Assembly: GCA_009733775.1 (NCBI GenBank)
Contig: WOGZ01000017.1
Coordinates: forward strand, 1 to 64,000
DNA from: Alectoria sarmentosa
Lineage: Eukaryota > Ascomycota > Lecanoromycetes > Lecanorales > Parmeliaceae
DNA length: 64,000 nucleotides
Reading direction: 5' to 3'
This document shows, piece by piece, positions 63,048-64,000 of the stretch. Positions within the stretch are counted from its first letter, which is position 1. Every line of letters begins with the position of its first letter. The notes below the pieces were generated by a model, which made no database searches, was not told the DNA's origin, and saw nothing but the letters and a program-made list of their open reading frames with translations. The translations under genes were made by a program, and so were the position numbers.

Positions 63048-64000
63048 AACATGGTGGCACCAGTGACGTCGTCAATGGCAGGAGATGAAGATACTAGGTA
63101 CTGTAGTAGGTGAGGATTGTTACTTTAGACGGAGAGAAAGGAAAAGAAGAGACGTGATGCAAATTGCAAGGAAACTATGTAAGGAAACTGCAGGCTTGTT
63201 TGAATGTTTCGGGAACGTGCAGGACAGGCTTGTTCGATGATCAAACGTCGCATGAGGATAGCCCCCAATCGAGCGTCTCCGCCGGAAGCCAAGCCCGCAG
63301 CAACCTATCGCAGTCGTCGAATTCATTGCGAATACGGGAAAAAAGGAGCAAGGTAGGAATGTTGGTAATTGAAGGAGGTCTCACCCTTCCGCTTCTTGTA
63401 GAGTATTGGTCATGTGTACTTATGTCCAGTATACCTCATGTGTGACGTGCGTATGGGTGACAGTGTGTGGAGGGGATCGTCAATATTGAGGCGCAGCATA
63501 CCTACTTTACCCATTCTCACCTTAGGCGACCTGCTTTGATAAAGTGTCTAGTGGCCTCGGTGGCTTGGAGATCTGCTACTGAATTGCCCTGAGTGCACTG
63601 GCTTCCGCTGACCTGCCTGGATGCATATCGAGGATAAAATGTAATCATGTTGAGCTACACAGTAAACCTCGCAGAGTCGATTGGTCTATTCTCTACGCTG
63701 CCAGCTCGTAGCTAAAAGGTCTGAGCACAGTTAAGCTCGAGATCAAGCCACACATGCTCATAGGCAAAGCAAGACGTCGCAAATTCCTTTTCGCTCCAGA
63801 ACCTTTGCTGCTTCTGCAATCTCTATCACCTGCTTAGGATTCTTTCTCCCGCAGATCTCATGTCGGAAAGTCTATCCATATACTCAGCTTCCACCAGTCG
63901 AGTCCGCCAAGCTCTTTCCTTGCACCACAGTGCACAACTCATCCTTGGATTAGAGCCTTTCCAACGCTTGGCGTCGACAAAGAACAGACCCCTTTTAGCG
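63048..64000. other. Intergenic, right edge of window
   Basis: It contains the promoter of the Cys-rich protein. I see no gene or repeat before the window ends. Confidence 0.5.

Overview
The window is nuclear DNA of a filamentous ascomycete (Pezizomycotina). The evidence is short introns of about 47-160 bp with GTAAGT/GTATGT-type donors, a Zn2Cys6 regulator, fungus-specific families (NHA1 with its C-terminal domain, MGM1, PUB1-type RRM protein, DUF2421/ER-transporter-type exporter) and a heavily RIP-mutated transposon block. The gene set does not fix a class or species; a leotiomycete would fit but is not proven.

Region 1 (1 to about 9345) is extremely AT-rich. It holds a decayed Ty3/gypsy chromovirus (element A) on the + strand: 5' LTR copy (1-306, cut by the window edge), gag zinc knuckle, reverse transcriptase, RNase H, integrase, chromodomain, an antisense coiled-coil reading frame, a polypurine tract and a 3' LTR copy (to about 7173). 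Directly after it lies the integrase C-terminus and chromodomain of a second chromovirus (element B), so A is probably nested in B. Decay is almost all point mutation, and most surviving cytosines sit in CpG.

Region 2 (9346-23197) switches abruptly to normal composition: a six-exon FUSC/DUF2421-type exporter, two F-box-like tandem paralogs, a head-to-head mitochondrial pair (glycine cleavage H protein / ribosomal protein bS6m), a putative amidoligase, an orphan protein and an MFS transporter.

Region 3 (23198-30700) is gene-poor. It has a 1018-bp non-autonomous DNA transposon with terminal inverted repeats and an 8-bp hAT-like target duplication, filled with small hairpin repeats; a Cys-rich single-pass membrane protein; a Ure2-like glutathione transferase; and a 90-bp palindrome with a possible 5-bp target duplication.

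Region 4 (30701-46648) is housekeeping and signalling: NHA1 Na+/H+ antiporter, a Ser/Thr kinase, MGM1 dynamin, a PUB1/TIA-1-type RNA-binding protein, and an acidic-tailed protein that might be Mediator subunit 2.

Region 5 (48148-61349) looks like a small uncharacterised metabolic locus: a short-chain dehydrogenase, a Zn2Cys6 regulator, a multi-pass membrane protein, and a head-to-head pair of an adenylate-forming ligase (C-terminal PKL, peroxisomal-type) and a free-standing thiolation-condensation (T-C) NRPS didomain, followed by another membrane protein. Ligase and T-C protein together supply the three activities of one NRPS module from two polypeptides; this is the best candidate here for an undescribed system. 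A second Cys-rich single-pass membrane protein closes the window.

Exon boundaries were deduced by eye from splice consensus, reading frame and family conservation; all totals given are multiples of three. No database search was possible.
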